Shown in pieces: positions 27,847 to 35,265 of a stretch of 36,332 nucleotides of DNA. Source of the stretch: Candidatus Brennerbacteria bacterium RIFOXYC1_FULL_41_11 (GTDB lineage: Bacteria > Patescibacteriota > Minisyncoccia > UBA6257 > Brennerbacteraceae); the NCBI GenBank assembly GCA_001817215.1, contig MHHX01000007.1, positions 24,244 through 60,575 on the forward strand, in the 5' to 3' direction. Numbering within the stretch: the stretch's first letter is position 1; the number at the start of each line of letters is the position of its first letter. The position numbers and the translations under genes are program-made. The notes below the pieces were generated by a model. That model saw only the letters and a program-made list of their open reading frames with translations, did not search any database and was not told the origin of the DNA.

Positions 27847-29424
27847 TTATTGGTTATCCTTTGCTTTTTTGATTCTTTCTTTCGGCGTAACCCAAAAACC
27901 CATGTGCTTGCCAAGCATTAGGCGAGTTGATGCTTCAAGAGCGGGAATGGTCGACAGCAGAATAGTCAACGGGCCCAGGAGCCATCTTAAGGAAAAAATA
28001 ATCTTATCCTTCGCAGATATCGGTCGGTTTTCATGAGGCATTAAGACTGTTGCCAGATACATGGAACCAAGCATGCCGATCATTGATATTCTCATGAAGA
28101 GTCCGGCGATCTGGGGGAGATTATAGGATAAAACAGTGAAACTAAAATTTTTAGTGCCAAGGAGCAACGGCAACCAACCAAGACCAAAGAGAATGAGCGA
28201 ATGAGTACACCAGGAATGAAAGCCTTCAACAATATGGAGACCGTGAAGCCATTTTTTCCCCAACCGGATCTTTTTGTTTTTGATGAATCCGAACAGCAAG
28301 TAAGGAATGTTTTCTGCTCCGTAAGCCCAGCGGCGTTGCTGCTTATATTGGTTTTTCATTGTCTGCCAGAAAGTCGGAGCGATATTGGCGTCCATATGAA
28401 TAAAAAATTTTAGCGGTATCGCTTGCCAATCACCATCAAAAGTTAAAAAACATTGATAAAAAATTCTTGAATCTTCGGAAACAATATTTTCCTGCCACAA
28501 ACCGACTTCAATCAGGGGCTTGAAACCCATGGAATGAGAGGAGTAAGTGATTAATATCTCCGGCCTGGCTTGTTGAATCATCTGCCAAAAAGTGGCTGAA
28601 AAGGAAAGGATGTAGGCTAGGGCCGGAGCATGCCAAATATTATTTGTGTAAAGAGGAATTGGCTGGAAACTTGACCTGAGTGGTTTTTCACAGGTCAGAT
28701 AATTATGGGTTAAGCAGTGGAAGAATGACTTTTCTGTTCTGGTGTCGCAGTCGAAAACGGAAACAATAATATTCTCATAAGGTATATTCATTCGGTCAAT
28801 CTCTGTTTTTGCCTGTTTGGCGGCGTAAGCTTGATTTGCTCCCTTGCCCTTGAGCTCGCCCAGGGTATTGTCTGGATGGAAGGTGGTGAGGAAGTTGGTA
28901 AATATTTTTCCGAATTCCCGCTCGGCTTTCTTTGCGTTTTCTTTACCGAGATTACCGCCTCTTTCTTCAAAAGCCAAAACAACGATCATTCTTTCGGTTG
29001 GATAGCCGGATTCAGCAATGGATTTTAATGAGTCCCTAAGAATATCGTACGGTTCAATGACTGTTGGCAAAATTATCAAATGCCAAATATCTTTCCATGA
29101 ACTTAGCTCCGGCAGTGTTTTTCTCGGGAAAGATAATTTATTCAATTCTTCTTCCCAGCTTGTCTTTCGGTTTTCTCTGGCTTGTTTGTAGCTTGAAACG
29201 AGATGAATCAAGAAATAAATCGTCCGCAAAAACCAAAAGAGTATAAAAACGATTAAGACAAGCGAGGTTTGATTGGGGAAAAATCTAGAGCCGAGGATTA
29301 AGGCAATAAAAGTTAACCAGGCCAATAGGCCCGGTAGCATTTCAAAAAACCGGAAAAGTACCCGTTCTTTTTTGTCTTTTAAATCACTCGGTCTGGCCAA
29401 GCGAAGGTAATAATCTTGTTTCAC
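27847..29424 (-). CDS. Processive family 2 glycosyltransferase, membrane-bound
   Basis: 525 residues from a GTG start (an AGGA SD-like site is 7 nt upstream). Helices at about 30-48 and 52-75 precede a GT-A domain: WHLIILPTVIEPYDILRDSL, VFDCDTRTE (Asp225/Asp227), VSEDSRIF (acceptor-site ED, 316-318) and QQRRW (362-366), the (Q/R)xxRW motif of processive enzymes. Three or four helices follow to the C-terminus. Such proteins polymerise or export surface polysaccharide, as in the cellulose- or hyaluronan-synthase type. Substrate unknown; a capsule or cell-surface glycan is likely. The 187-bp gap beyond its stop contains only a weak hairpin (AAAGACC/GGTCTTT, 27799-27815). Confidence 0.85.
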   Translation of the reverse strand: MKQDYYLRLARPSDLKDKKERVLFRFFEMLPGLLAWLTFIALILGSRFFPNQTSLVLIVFILFWFLRTIYFLIHLVSSYKQARENRKTSWEEELNKLSFPRKTLPELSSWKDIWHLIILPTVIEPYDILRDSLKSIAESGYPTERMIVVLAFEERGGNLGKENAKKAEREFGKIFTNFLTTFHPDNTLGELKGKGANQAYAAKQAKTEIDRMNIPYENIIVSVFDCDTRTEKSFFHCLTHNYLTCEKPLRSSFQPIPLYTNNIWHAPALAYILSFSATFWQMIQQARPEILITYSSHSMGFKPLIEVGLWQENIVSEDSRIFYQCFLTFDGDWQAIPLKFFIHMDANIAPTFWQTMKNQYKQQRRWAYGAENIPYLLFGFIKNKKIRLGKKWLHGLHIVEGFHSWCTHSLILFGLGWLPLLLGTKNFSFTVLSYNLPQIAGLFMRISMIGMLGSMYLATVLMPHENRPISAKDKIIFSLRWLLGPLTILLSTIPALEASTRLMLGKHMGFWVTPKERIKKAKDNQ

Positions 29425-29470
29425 CGTGTTTCCTAAATCAATTTTAACTCATTCGCTGAATACGGTAAAC

Positions 29471-29503
29471 AAAAGGGGCGCTCAATCAGAGCGCCTCTTT
29501 TCA
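29471..29503 (-). terminator. Terminator overlapping stop codon of 29482 gene
   Basis: AAAAG(G)GGCGCTC and GAGCGCCTCTTTT enclose a 5-nt loop. On the minus strand the stop codon TGA lies in the loop, so the last sense codons form one arm of the hairpin. Confidence 0.8.
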
Positions 29504-29838
29504 ATGCGACATTCTATCCCGTTGAAATCAACGGGAACAGTGATTGCTTCCACTAGGTTATTGCCGTTAACGACGATAACCAACGATTCTGATGTGTTTG
29601 GGTCATTGATGATGATAAGCACGTCAGTTTCTTGATTATCGCCCGGGTTCAGCTTGCAGAGCAGTTCGCCGACGGCATACAACCGTTCGCCTGAACGGAT
29701 GTCTGCAAGCGTCAGAGAATCTTTTTGCTGTCCAGCTGATGTTGCAATGCTGATCGCAAGAAAGAAAAGAAAGAGTATCAGTGCTATTTTTTCAGCGATT
29801 TCTGCGACAGTGATGCTGTTGCCGTAAGGGTGTGTCAT
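29482..29838 (-). CDS. Small membrane-anchored protein, unknown
   Basis: 118 residues. The cytosolic N-terminus MTHPYGNSITVAEIAEK is followed by a helix, IALILFLFFLAISIATSAG, then an extracytoplasmic domain of about 80 residues with strands (YAVGELLCKL, TDVLIIIND, SESLVIVVNGNNLVEAITVP) and two Cys (at about 61 and 110) that could form a disulfide. An SD (AAAGGAG) lies 6 nt before the ATG, unusual for this window. Divergent from the 50-residue gene at 29936. The last codons overlap the terminator. No family recognised. Confidence 0.7.
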   Translation of the reverse strand: MTHPYGNSITVAEIAEKIALILFLFFLAISIATSAGQQKDSLTLADIRSGERLYAVGELLCKLNPGDNQETDVLIIINDPNTSESLVIVVNGNNLVEAITVPVDFNGIECRIEKRRSD

Positions 29839-29887
29839 TAGAGCTCCTTTTTGCGGACAAGAATTTTTTATATTAAATCATAATTAA

Positions 29888-29916
29888 TTGACTTTTACAA
29901 GATGGAAAGATATAAT
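29888..29916 (+). promoter_or_regulatory. Promoter of the 50-residue gene
   Basis: TTGACT (29888-29893), a 17-bp spacer and TATAAT (29911-29916). The start is near 29923, 13 nt before the ATG, so the SD lies almost at the 5' end of the transcript. Confidence 0.8.
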
Positions 29917-29935
29917 CTAGTTACAGGAGGCTCTT

Positions 29936-30088
29936 ATGAACGTTCTCAAAAACTGGTTGCGCCGGTTCCGCGAAAGCTGGAAAGAATTTCTATGGTTGAT
30001 GGCTGATCCGGATTTCTTGAATGCCATGACCAGTGCAGACTGGCTTCTCGGAGCACAGAGCGAGACCAAAGACGAACCGTCCGAATAG
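29936..30088 (+). CDS. 50-residue protein, unknown
   Basis: ATG at 29936, 50 codons, TAG at 30086-30088. A strong promoter and a textbook SD (AGGAGG, 29925-29930, 5-nt spacing) precede it, and an intrinsic terminator begins inside its last codons, so it is a complete monocistronic gene. The product starts with a basic amphipathic helix (MNVLKNWLRRFRESWKEFLW), rich in Trp, Arg and Leu, and continues LMADPDFLNAMTSADWLLG, ending with an acidic tail. It could bind membranes or another protein through the first helix. No homologue recognised. Confidence 0.7.
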   Translation: MNVLKNWLRRFRESWKEFLWLMADPDFLNAMTSADWLLGAQSETKDEPSE

Positions 30089-30099
30089 GACGGTTTTCG
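30075..30099 (+). terminator. Terminator overlapping the stop of the 50-residue gene
   Basis: AACCGTCC (30075-30082) and GGACGGTT (30088-30095) enclose a 5-nt loop and are followed by T-rich sequence. The TAG stop lies in the loop and first base of the 3' arm. Confidence 0.85.
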
Positions 30100-30130
30100 T
30101 ATTCCAAAACAAAGTTATTTGAATTGAGCG

Positions 30131-30162
30131 AGTTATCCTGAACTTGGTCGAAGGGAGTCGAA
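30131..30162. repeat. tRNA-flanking repeat (copy next to tRNA-Glu)
   Basis: Read on the minus strand, downstream of tRNA-Glu: CCCTTCGACCAAGTTCAGG and TAAC. It matches the element 3' of tRNA-Lys at 26526 in the same orientation relative to the tRNA. Elements of this CTTCG-CAAG-TCAG type are common intergenic repeats in many bacteria. Confidence 0.5.
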
Positions 30163-30165
30163 ATG

Positions 30166-30240
30166 TAGTCCCAACGGGATTCGAACCCGTGTTTATGCCG
30201 TGAAAGGGCATTGTCCTAGACCAGGCTAGACGATGGGACC
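30166..30240 (-). tRNA. tRNA-Glu (anticodon TTC)
   Basis: Acceptor GGTCCCA / TGGGACT (G-U at pair 1-72), anticodon loop CTTTCAC with TTC at 34-36, T arm ACGGG TTCGAAT CCCGT, discriminator A. CCA not encoded. Confidence 0.95.
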
Positions 30241-30296
30241 GTCTCAGCTTTAGCAGTTTTATTTTATAGAAAAACATATAAAAACGCAATTTTTAT

Positions 30297-30325
30297 ATGA
30301 CACCAGAAGGGATTCAGTGTATAAT
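30297..30325 (+). promoter_or_regulatory. Promoter of Cys/His small protein gene
   Basis: ATGACA (30297-30302), 17 bp and TATAAT (30320-30325). The predicted leader is about 20 nt with no SD. Confidence 0.65.
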
Positions 30326-30351
30326 GTCAGTAATTTTTAAACAGATTGTTT

Positions 30352-30567
30352 ATGGATCAGATAATACTTCAATGTCGTAAGTGCGATAAAAAAATGCACC
30401 TCATAGTTGAATCTATGCCTGGTAAGTTAGACGAACTGTACAAGAAGTTCGGAGATAATTGGTTGACGCTTTTGAAAGCTCAGGATGGTGAACTCACCAG
30501 GGATTTTTTAGACGAAGTTGAGCATCACCAGAAGATTTGTGACGGGATTGTCGTGTTGCGAAAATAA
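30352..30567 (+). CDS. Small protein with possible zinc knuckle
   Basis: 71 residues from the ATG at 30352, which is preferred because the upstream in-frame TTG has no support. A CRKC pair near the N-terminus (residues 8-11) and HHQKIC near the C-terminus could together bind one zinc. Between them lies a helical stretch, LDELYKKFGDNWLTLLKAQDG. Not recognised; perhaps a small regulatory or nucleic-acid-binding protein. It has its own promoter; the next gene follows 72 bp after. Confidence 0.65.
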   Translation: MDQIILQCRKCDKKMHLIVESMPGKLDELYKKFGDNWLTLLKAQDGELTRDFLDEVEHHQKICDGIVVLRK

Positions 30568-30639
30568 ACATATTATTTGCATACTAGGAATATATAACTA
30601 TCTATGCCAAAGTTGTTTAGAAGGCAGGAAAGGAGTCAA

Positions 30640-30870
30640 ATGAGTGTGGCCTCATCAGTCGAGCGTAGGGATCCCCACTTTCAATTTGAAAAGAAAATAG
30701 AAGCTCTTAAGAGACTCTATGATAGCCAGAATCCTAAAGTAAATACAGGACAGATCGTACGGGAACTAGAGAAGTTGGCGGTTCAGCTAGACAACGGAGA
30801 CACTGGTGAATTTCACGATCAGCTTGCAACATTGCTAGGTCGTTTATACCCGGATGATAAAGCTAGATGA
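30640..30870 (+). CDS. Small helical protein, unknown
   Basis: 76 residues from the ATG at 30640, chosen because AAAGGAG lies 4 nt upstream; an in-frame ATG at 30604 would add 12 residues but lacks an SD. Charged and helical: FEKKIEALKRLYDS, VNTGQIVRELEKLAVQLDN, EFHDQLATLLGRLYPDD. Similar in length to the previous gene, but SD-led. Function unknown. After its stop, 117 bp lead to tsaD. Confidence 0.65.
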   Translation: MSVASSVERRDPHFQFEKKIEALKRLYDSQNPKVNTGQIVRELEKLAVQLDNGDTGEFHDQLATLLGRLYPDDKAR

Positions 30871-30872
30871 TA

Positions 30873-30980
30873 CGAACGGTTTGGGTTTGTGTCGCGTCCA
30901 AGATTTAAGTGCAGCTATTCTGGCGATGTGGAAATCATTTGCCGAGAACTAATTTAATTCTTATTAAACAATACCGTTCG
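30873..30980. repeat. Long-range inverted repeat before tsaD
   Basis: CGAACGGT (30873-30880) and ACCGTTCG (30973-30980) are exact complements 92 bp apart, flanked by further near-matches (ATNCGAACGGT). They bracket the whole spacer before the tsaD start at 30988. The spacer between them shows no promoter or gene that I can defend. Confidence 0.4.
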
Positions 30981-30987
30981 GATTCAT

Positions 30988-32121
30988 ATGTTAATTCTTG
31001 GAATTGAAACTTCTTGTGACGAAACGTCTGTAGCTTTCTTGGAGGTTAAAAATAACAACTTCAAGGTTTTAAGCCAGGTTGTTTCTTCGCAAGTAAAGCT
31101 TCATGCAAAATTCGGCGGTGTGGTACCGGTTCTGGCCGCGAGAAAACATTCAGAAAATATTGATAGAGTTTTCCGTCTGGCTTTAAAACAATCCGGAATC
31201 AAGAAAAAGCCCGACTTAATCGCTGTAACCAAGGGACCAGGATTGGCGCCGGCGCTTTTGGTTGGAGTTAATTTTGCCAAGTTTTTAGCTTGGTCAATCG
31301 ACCGGCCCTTGATTGGTGTCAATCATTTGGAAGGACACATTTTTTCCAACTGGCTTAAGCCATTCGGGAAAAGCTCAGATGTCAATCCGTCAGCTGATGG
31401 ACAAATGTCAAAGAAAATCAGATTTCCAGCCGTGGTTTTGATTGTCTCTGGCGGGCATACTGAACTGGTGTTGATGAAGGGTTTTGGGAGGTACCAGCTT
31501 TTGGGCCAGACTCTTGACGACGCTGTCGGTGAATGTTTTGACAAAGTTGCCAGGCTTTTGGGGCTTGGTTATCCCGGTGGCCCGATTATTGATAAGCTGG
31601 CTAAGGATGGTGATTCAAGAGCTTTTAAATTTCCTTCGCCGTTAATCAATTCAAAAGATTTTAATTTTAGTTTTTCCGGTTTAAAGACTTCTTTGTTGTA
31701 TTTTTTACAAAACAACCAAATAGATTTTTCAAAATCAAAGTTATCAAAAAATCAGGAACAGTTACGAAAAGATATTTGTGCGTCTTTTGAGGAAGCTGCC
31801 ATAAAGGTTCTGGTTAAAAAGACTTTAAGGGCTAAGGATGAGTTTTGTGCGGAATCGATTTTGATTGGTGGCGGTGTCGCGGCAAATTCGTTCTTGCAAA
31901 AGAAATTTTCAGACCAGGCCGAGGTGATTTTCCCTAGACGCGAGTATATTACTGATAATGCGGCCATGATCGCTTGCGCCGGATATTTTTCCGTCAGGGA
32001 GTATGTGCCCGCCGATAGACAAAGACCTGCGCTCGGAAGGAACTGTCAATTGAAAAAACCGGACAAAGATTCTTGGAAAGATGTTTTTGCCGAACCAAAC
32101 TTGCCGTTGGCAAGCCGTTAA
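30988..32121 (+). CDS. tsaD: tRNA threonylcarbamoyladenosine transferase TsaD
   Basis: 377 residues. Seen: LGIETSCDETSVAFLE, PVLAARKHSENID, TKGPGLAPALLVGVNFAK, metal ligands H113 and H117 in NHLEGH, LIVSGGHTELVLM, DDAVGECFDKVARLLGLGYPGGPIID, NFSFSGLKTSL and GGGVAANSFL with a late DNAAMIACAG. It forms t6A37 on ANN-decoding tRNAs with TsaB, TsaC and TsaE (not in this window). It is about 35 residues longer than usual. Part of the excess is an insert between the HLEGH motif and SGGH (residues about 124-145) encoded around a near-perfect palindrome, and part is a C-terminal tail. Divergence here is limited to that loop; the enzyme should be active. Confidence 0.96.
   Translation: MLILGIETSCDETSVAFLEVKNNNFKVLSQVVSSQVKLHAKFGGVVPVLAARKHSENIDRVFRLALKQSGIKKKPDLIAVTKGPGLAPALLVGVNFAKFLAWSIDRPLIGVNHLEGHIFSNWLKPFGKSSDVNPSADGQMSKKIRFPAVVLIVSGGHTELVLMKGFGRYQLLGQTLDDAVGECFDKVARLLGLGYPGGPIIDKLAKDGDSRAFKFPSPLINSKDFNFSFSGLKTSLLYFLQNNQIDFSKSKLSKNQEQLRKDICASFEEAAIKVLVKKTLRAKDEFCAESILIGGGVAANSFLQKKFSDQAEVIFPRREYITDNAAMIACAGYFSVREYVPADRQRPALGRNCQLKKPDKDSWKDVFAEPNLPLASR
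31386..31401. repeat. Palindrome inside tsaD insert
   Basis: TCCGTCAG CTGATGGA is a 16-bp palindrome with one mismatched pair, placed in frame within a surface-loop insert (encoding NPSADG). It resembles intergenic palindromes of CPR genomes. Confidence 0.5.
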
Positions 32122-32129
32122 GATAAAAT
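32101..32129 (+). promoter_or_regulatory. Promoter of valS
   Basis: TTGCCG (32101-32106, inside tsaD), 17 bp and TAAAAT (32124-32129). The leader is about 16 nt and has no SD, hairpin or leader peptide, in contrast to thrS. Confidence 0.5.
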
Positions 32130-32151
32130 AGAACATACAAAAAATTATTTT

Positions 32152-34386
32152 ATGACGCGAGAGCTGCCGAAAAATTTTATTTCAAAAGACTATGAGGGAA
32201 AACTTTATTCTCTTTGGGAAGAAGCCGGTGTTTTTACGCCTGAGGTTGATAAGAAAAAGCAGCCCTTTACAATAATTTTGCCATTGCCGAATGCAAATGA
32301 TCCAATGCATATTGGTCATGCGATGTTTGTGATTCAAGATATTTTAATTCGTTTTCATATTATGAAGGGCGACCCGACGTTGTGGCTTCCCGGATCTGAT
32401 CATGCTGGGATGGAGACGCAGTTTGTTTTTGAAAAACAGCTTGCCAAAGAAGGTAAGAGCCGTTTTGACTACGATCGCGAAACGCTTTTCAAGATGCTGG
32501 CAGAGTTCGTTGAGAAAAATCGTTTGATCAATAAAGATCAGCTCAAAAAACTGGGCTTTGCCCTTGATTGGTCTCGTTACCATTACAGCATGGAGCCGGA
32601 AATCGTGGAGATGGTTTTGGAAACGTTTCGAAAGCTTCATGCCGATGACTTGATCTATCGTGGCGAGAGGGTAGTTCATTTTTGCACTAAATGTGGAACA
32701 TCTTTTTCTGATCTGGAGGTGGTTTATGAGGATCGTGAAGACAAGCTTTTTTACCTTGATTATGGATCGGTAACAATTGCGACCACTCGTCCGGAAACTA
32801 TTTTTGCCGACGTCGCGGTGGCGATTAATCCGAAAAACCTTAAAGCCAAGGAGTTGCTCTCCCAAAAGGCTGTCGTGCCTTTGATCACAAAAAGCATTCT
32901 GATCATTGAAGACGAACTTGTTGATCCTGATTTTGGTACTGGTGCTTTGAAAATCACTCCTGGTCATGATGCGGTTGATTTTGAGGTTGGTACGAAGCAC
33001 GGTCTCGAAACGCTTTCTGTGATTAATCGTTTTGGGAAGATGATAAATGTTCCGGAGAAATATCTTGGCATGAAAGTTTTGGCAGCCAGAGACGCAGTAG
33101 TCTCTGATCTTAAGGCTGGAGGTAAGCTCGTTAAAGAAGAGCCATTGAGACATTCTGTCGGAACCTGCTATAGATGCGGGACAGTGATCGAACCGATGGT
33201 TTTTCCCCAATGGTTCATCACAACAAGGCCATTGGCGGATAAAGCGATCGAGACTGTCCGGAACGGACAAACAGCTATTTTCCCGCAAAAACGTTTTGAA
33301 AAAATGTATTTTGATTGGATGGAAAATATAAAAGACTGGAATATCTCGCGCCAAGTTGTTTGGGGGCCAAGGATTCCGGCCTGGTATTGCCTAGATTGCA
33401 ATGACTCAATTCAAGTGAACTTTCTCAACAAAAATAAAGAAGCGATTTCTGGGTTATATAAAGATTTGAAAGACGTCCATCCGTTCGAAGAGATGAAATC
33501 CGGGTTGCAATCGCTATTCGCTTCGAAAGAATCTTCTTATCAGTTACAAGACGGGGCGTGCAGTCATTGTCGTGGTAAGAATGTTTTGCAGGAAACAGAT
33601 ACTTTTGATACTTGGTTTTTGAGCGGTCAGTGGCCGGTCAGCACCCTAAAATCGAATCCCGGCGATCTTGAGTATTTTTATCCGACTAGCATTCTCGATA
33701 CTTTATGGGACATCTTATTTTTCTGGGTTGGCAGGATGATGATGTTGGGAATTTACTTGACCGACAAGGTTCCGTTTAAGATTGTCCACCTGCACGCTCG
33801 GGTAGTTGATAAACACGGCAAGAAAATGTCCAAAAGCAAAGGGAACGTGATTGATCCGTTGCTTATGGTTAATCAATATGGCGCTGATTCTTTGCGCCTA
33901 GCATTAGTAATGGGAGTCGGCCCGGCCAGTGATGTTTCTCTGAGTGATGAAAAAGTCAGGGGAATGAGGAATTTTACGACAAAGCTTTGGAATATTGGCA
34001 GATTTATAGCCACGAGTGATCATGAACTGGGTATTCCGGAGTCTTTGAATGATTTGACCGAGGACGACGAGAAGATAATTAATTCTTTGAATGAGCAAAT
34101 CAAGAGTGTTACTGCCGGTAATGAATGTTTTAGGTTCGGTCAGTCCTCGGAAGATCTTTATCGGTTTATCTGGCATGAGTTCGCTGATTTTTATATTGAA
34201 AGCTCAAAAGAAAGAATTAAGGCCGGAGATAAAGTTGTATTTTCGGTTTTGAATCATGTTTTCTCAACCTGTCTCAAGCTTCTCCATCCATTCATGCCGT
34301 TTGTGACGGAAGCTTTGTGGCAGGAGATGTATTCCGAGAACGGTTCGCTTTTGATTAAAGAACCTTGGCCAAGCATTAAAGATTAA
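32152..34386 (+). CDS. valS: Valyl-tRNA synthetase, compact form
   Basis: 744 residues, about 130-200 shorter than common bacterial ValRS because the C-terminal coiled coil and part of the anticodon domain are missing. Class I motifs: PNANDPMHIGHAM (HIGH at 53-56) and KKMSKSKGNVIDP (KMSKS at 558-562). Also two Cys pairs, CTKCG and CYRCG, and a third, CLDC...CSHC, plus the editing domain with TTRPETIFADVAVAINP. ValRS rather than IleRS is indicated by DTFDTWFLSGQWP and TLWDILFFWVGRMMMLG. It attaches Val to tRNA-Val; the TAC-anticodon tRNA is encoded at 27586. No SD. Confidence 0.95.
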   Translation: MTRELPKNFISKDYEGKLYSLWEEAGVFTPEVDKKKQPFTIILPLPNANDPMHIGHAMFVIQDILIRFHIMKGDPTLWLPGSDHAGMETQFVFEKQLAKEGKSRFDYDRETLFKMLAEFVEKNRLINKDQLKKLGFALDWSRYHYSMEPEIVEMVLETFRKLHADDLIYRGERVVHFCTKCGTSFSDLEVVYEDREDKLFYLDYGSVTIATTRPETIFADVAVAINPKNLKAKELLSQKAVVPLITKSILIIEDELVDPDFGTGALKITPGHDAVDFEVGTKHGLETLSVINRFGKMINVPEKYLGMKVLAARDAVVSDLKAGGKLVKEEPLRHSVGTCYRCGTVIEPMVFPQWFITTRPLADKAIETVRNGQTAIFPQKRFEKMYFDWMENIKDWNISRQVVWGPRIPAWYCLDCNDSIQVNFLNKNKEAISGLYKDLKDVHPFEEMKSGLQSLFASKESSYQLQDGACSHCRGKNVLQETDTFDTWFLSGQWPVSTLKSNPGDLEYFYPTSILDTLWDILFFWVGRMMMLGIYLTDKVPFKIVHLHARVVDKHGKKMSKSKGNVIDPLLMVNQYGADSLRLALVMGVGPASDVSLSDEKVRGMRNFTTKLWNIGRFIATSDHELGIPESLNDLTEDDEKIINSLNEQIKSVTAGNECFRFGQSSEDLYRFIWHEFADFYIESSKERIKAGDKVVFSVLNHVFSTCLKLLHPFMPFVTEALWQEMYSENGSLLIKEPWPSIKD

Positions 34387-34438
34387 TTTTTGATGCAGAA
34401 TTATGAATCTTGAATTAAGAATCTAGTTTTAACTTTTT

Positions 34439-34465
34439 CAGCCAGAGGCTGATCCGCCTTTGGCG
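34439..34465. repeat. Double-hairpin palindromic element between valS and prsW
   Basis: CAGCC AGA GGCTG, then CGCC TTT GGCG, joined by ATC. The two halves also pair with each other as an imperfect long hairpin. The element is GC-rich within an AT-rich spacer (34387-34499) of low-complexity GAATT-like words. It resembles a REP-type element and may stabilise or end the valS message. Confidence 0.55.
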
Positions 34466-34499
34466 AAGACATTTGATTTTTGACCTTTGAATTATTACC

Positions 34500-35216
34500 A
34501 TGTTTGCTTTTTTCATCATTGTTTTCAGCGTTATTCCGAACTTTATCTGGCTTTATTTTTATTTAAAACAAGACCCGCATCCTGAACCGCCACCTTTTTT
34601 GATCTTGGCATTTTTTCTTGGCATTTTTTCGACCATGGTGGCGCTTGGGGCTGGCTTCGGTCTTCTGAAATTAACTGGCATTTTTTCAGGATTGTCAGAA
34701 GTCATGATCCAGAGCTCTTTTTGGTTTATGTTTCTTGGCGTGGCGTTTGTTGAGGAGCTGGCAAAGTTTTTAATGATGTTTTTTCTTTTGCGCAAAAATT
34801 TTGTTTTTGACGAGCCGATCGATGCACTGATCTATTCTGTCGTGATTGCTCTTGGCTTTGCTTTTGTTGAGAACATTGTCTATCTGGTTTCGGTTTTCAA
34901 CCAATTCCCGCAGGATCTATCGCAGATGGCTTATTTTGTGTCGTTGAGATTCATTGGTGCGAATTTTTTGCATACTTTGTGCTCGGGTTTGGTGGGTTAT
35001 TTTTGGGCGACTGGTATTGTCAGGCATCGGAATCCTTCAAGGTTGTTTCTGGGAATTTTTCTTGCAACTGCAATTCATGGATTGTTCAATTTCAGTCTTG
35101 TTGTCCTGGGCATGCCTTTTTATGTTATTTCTGTGGTTCTTTTGTTTATTTTGGGGTTATTTTTACTGCGTGACGCCGAGACACTACGTCATCTTAAAAT
35201 CTCTTCTGGTGCTTAA
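34500..35216 (+). CDS. prsW: PrsW family intramembrane glutamic protease
   Basis: 238 residues with about seven hydrophobic helices. Conserved PrsW motifs: DPHPEPP after the first helix, EELAKF (catalytic-type EE pair), DEPIDALIYSVVIALGFAFVEN (in consecutive motifs D-x-x-D and FA-x-x-EN), FLHTLCSGLVGY and IHGLFNF. In Bacillus, PrsW cleaves an anti-sigma factor; in CPR its target is unknown. There is no anti-sigma or sigma gene beside it here, so I only infer a role in membrane-protein turnover or signalling. The ATG has no SD. It is the first gene after the REP-like spacer. Confidence 0.9.
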   Translation: MFAFFIIVFSVIPNFIWLYFYLKQDPHPEPPPFLILAFFLGIFSTMVALGAGFGLLKLTGIFSGLSEVMIQSSFWFMFLGVAFVEELAKFLMMFFLLRKNFVFDEPIDALIYSVVIALGFAFVENIVYLVSVFNQFPQDLSQMAYFVSLRFIGANFLHTLCSGLVGYFWATGIVRHRNPSRLFLGIFLATAIHGLFNFSLVVLGMPFYVISVVLLFILGLFLLRDAETLRHLKISSGA

Positions 35217-35227
35217 TCTTCCGCGAG

Positions 35228-35236
35228 TGATATAAT
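35228..35236 (+). promoter_or_regulatory. Extended -10 promoter of Hsp20 gene
   Basis: TGA followed by TATAAT (35231-35236) gives a 23-nt leader without an SD. No CIRCE-like inverted repeat is seen, so heat regulation is not evident. Confidence 0.55.
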
Positions 35237-35265
35237 TAACTAGAGATTAATTTTTTATTTGTTTT

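Noticed and set aside
32344-33354. Long leftward open frame opposite valS
   Set aside because: It lies wholly inside the well-supported valS gene, reads as biased shadow sequence without recognisable motifs, and has no promoter or start signal.
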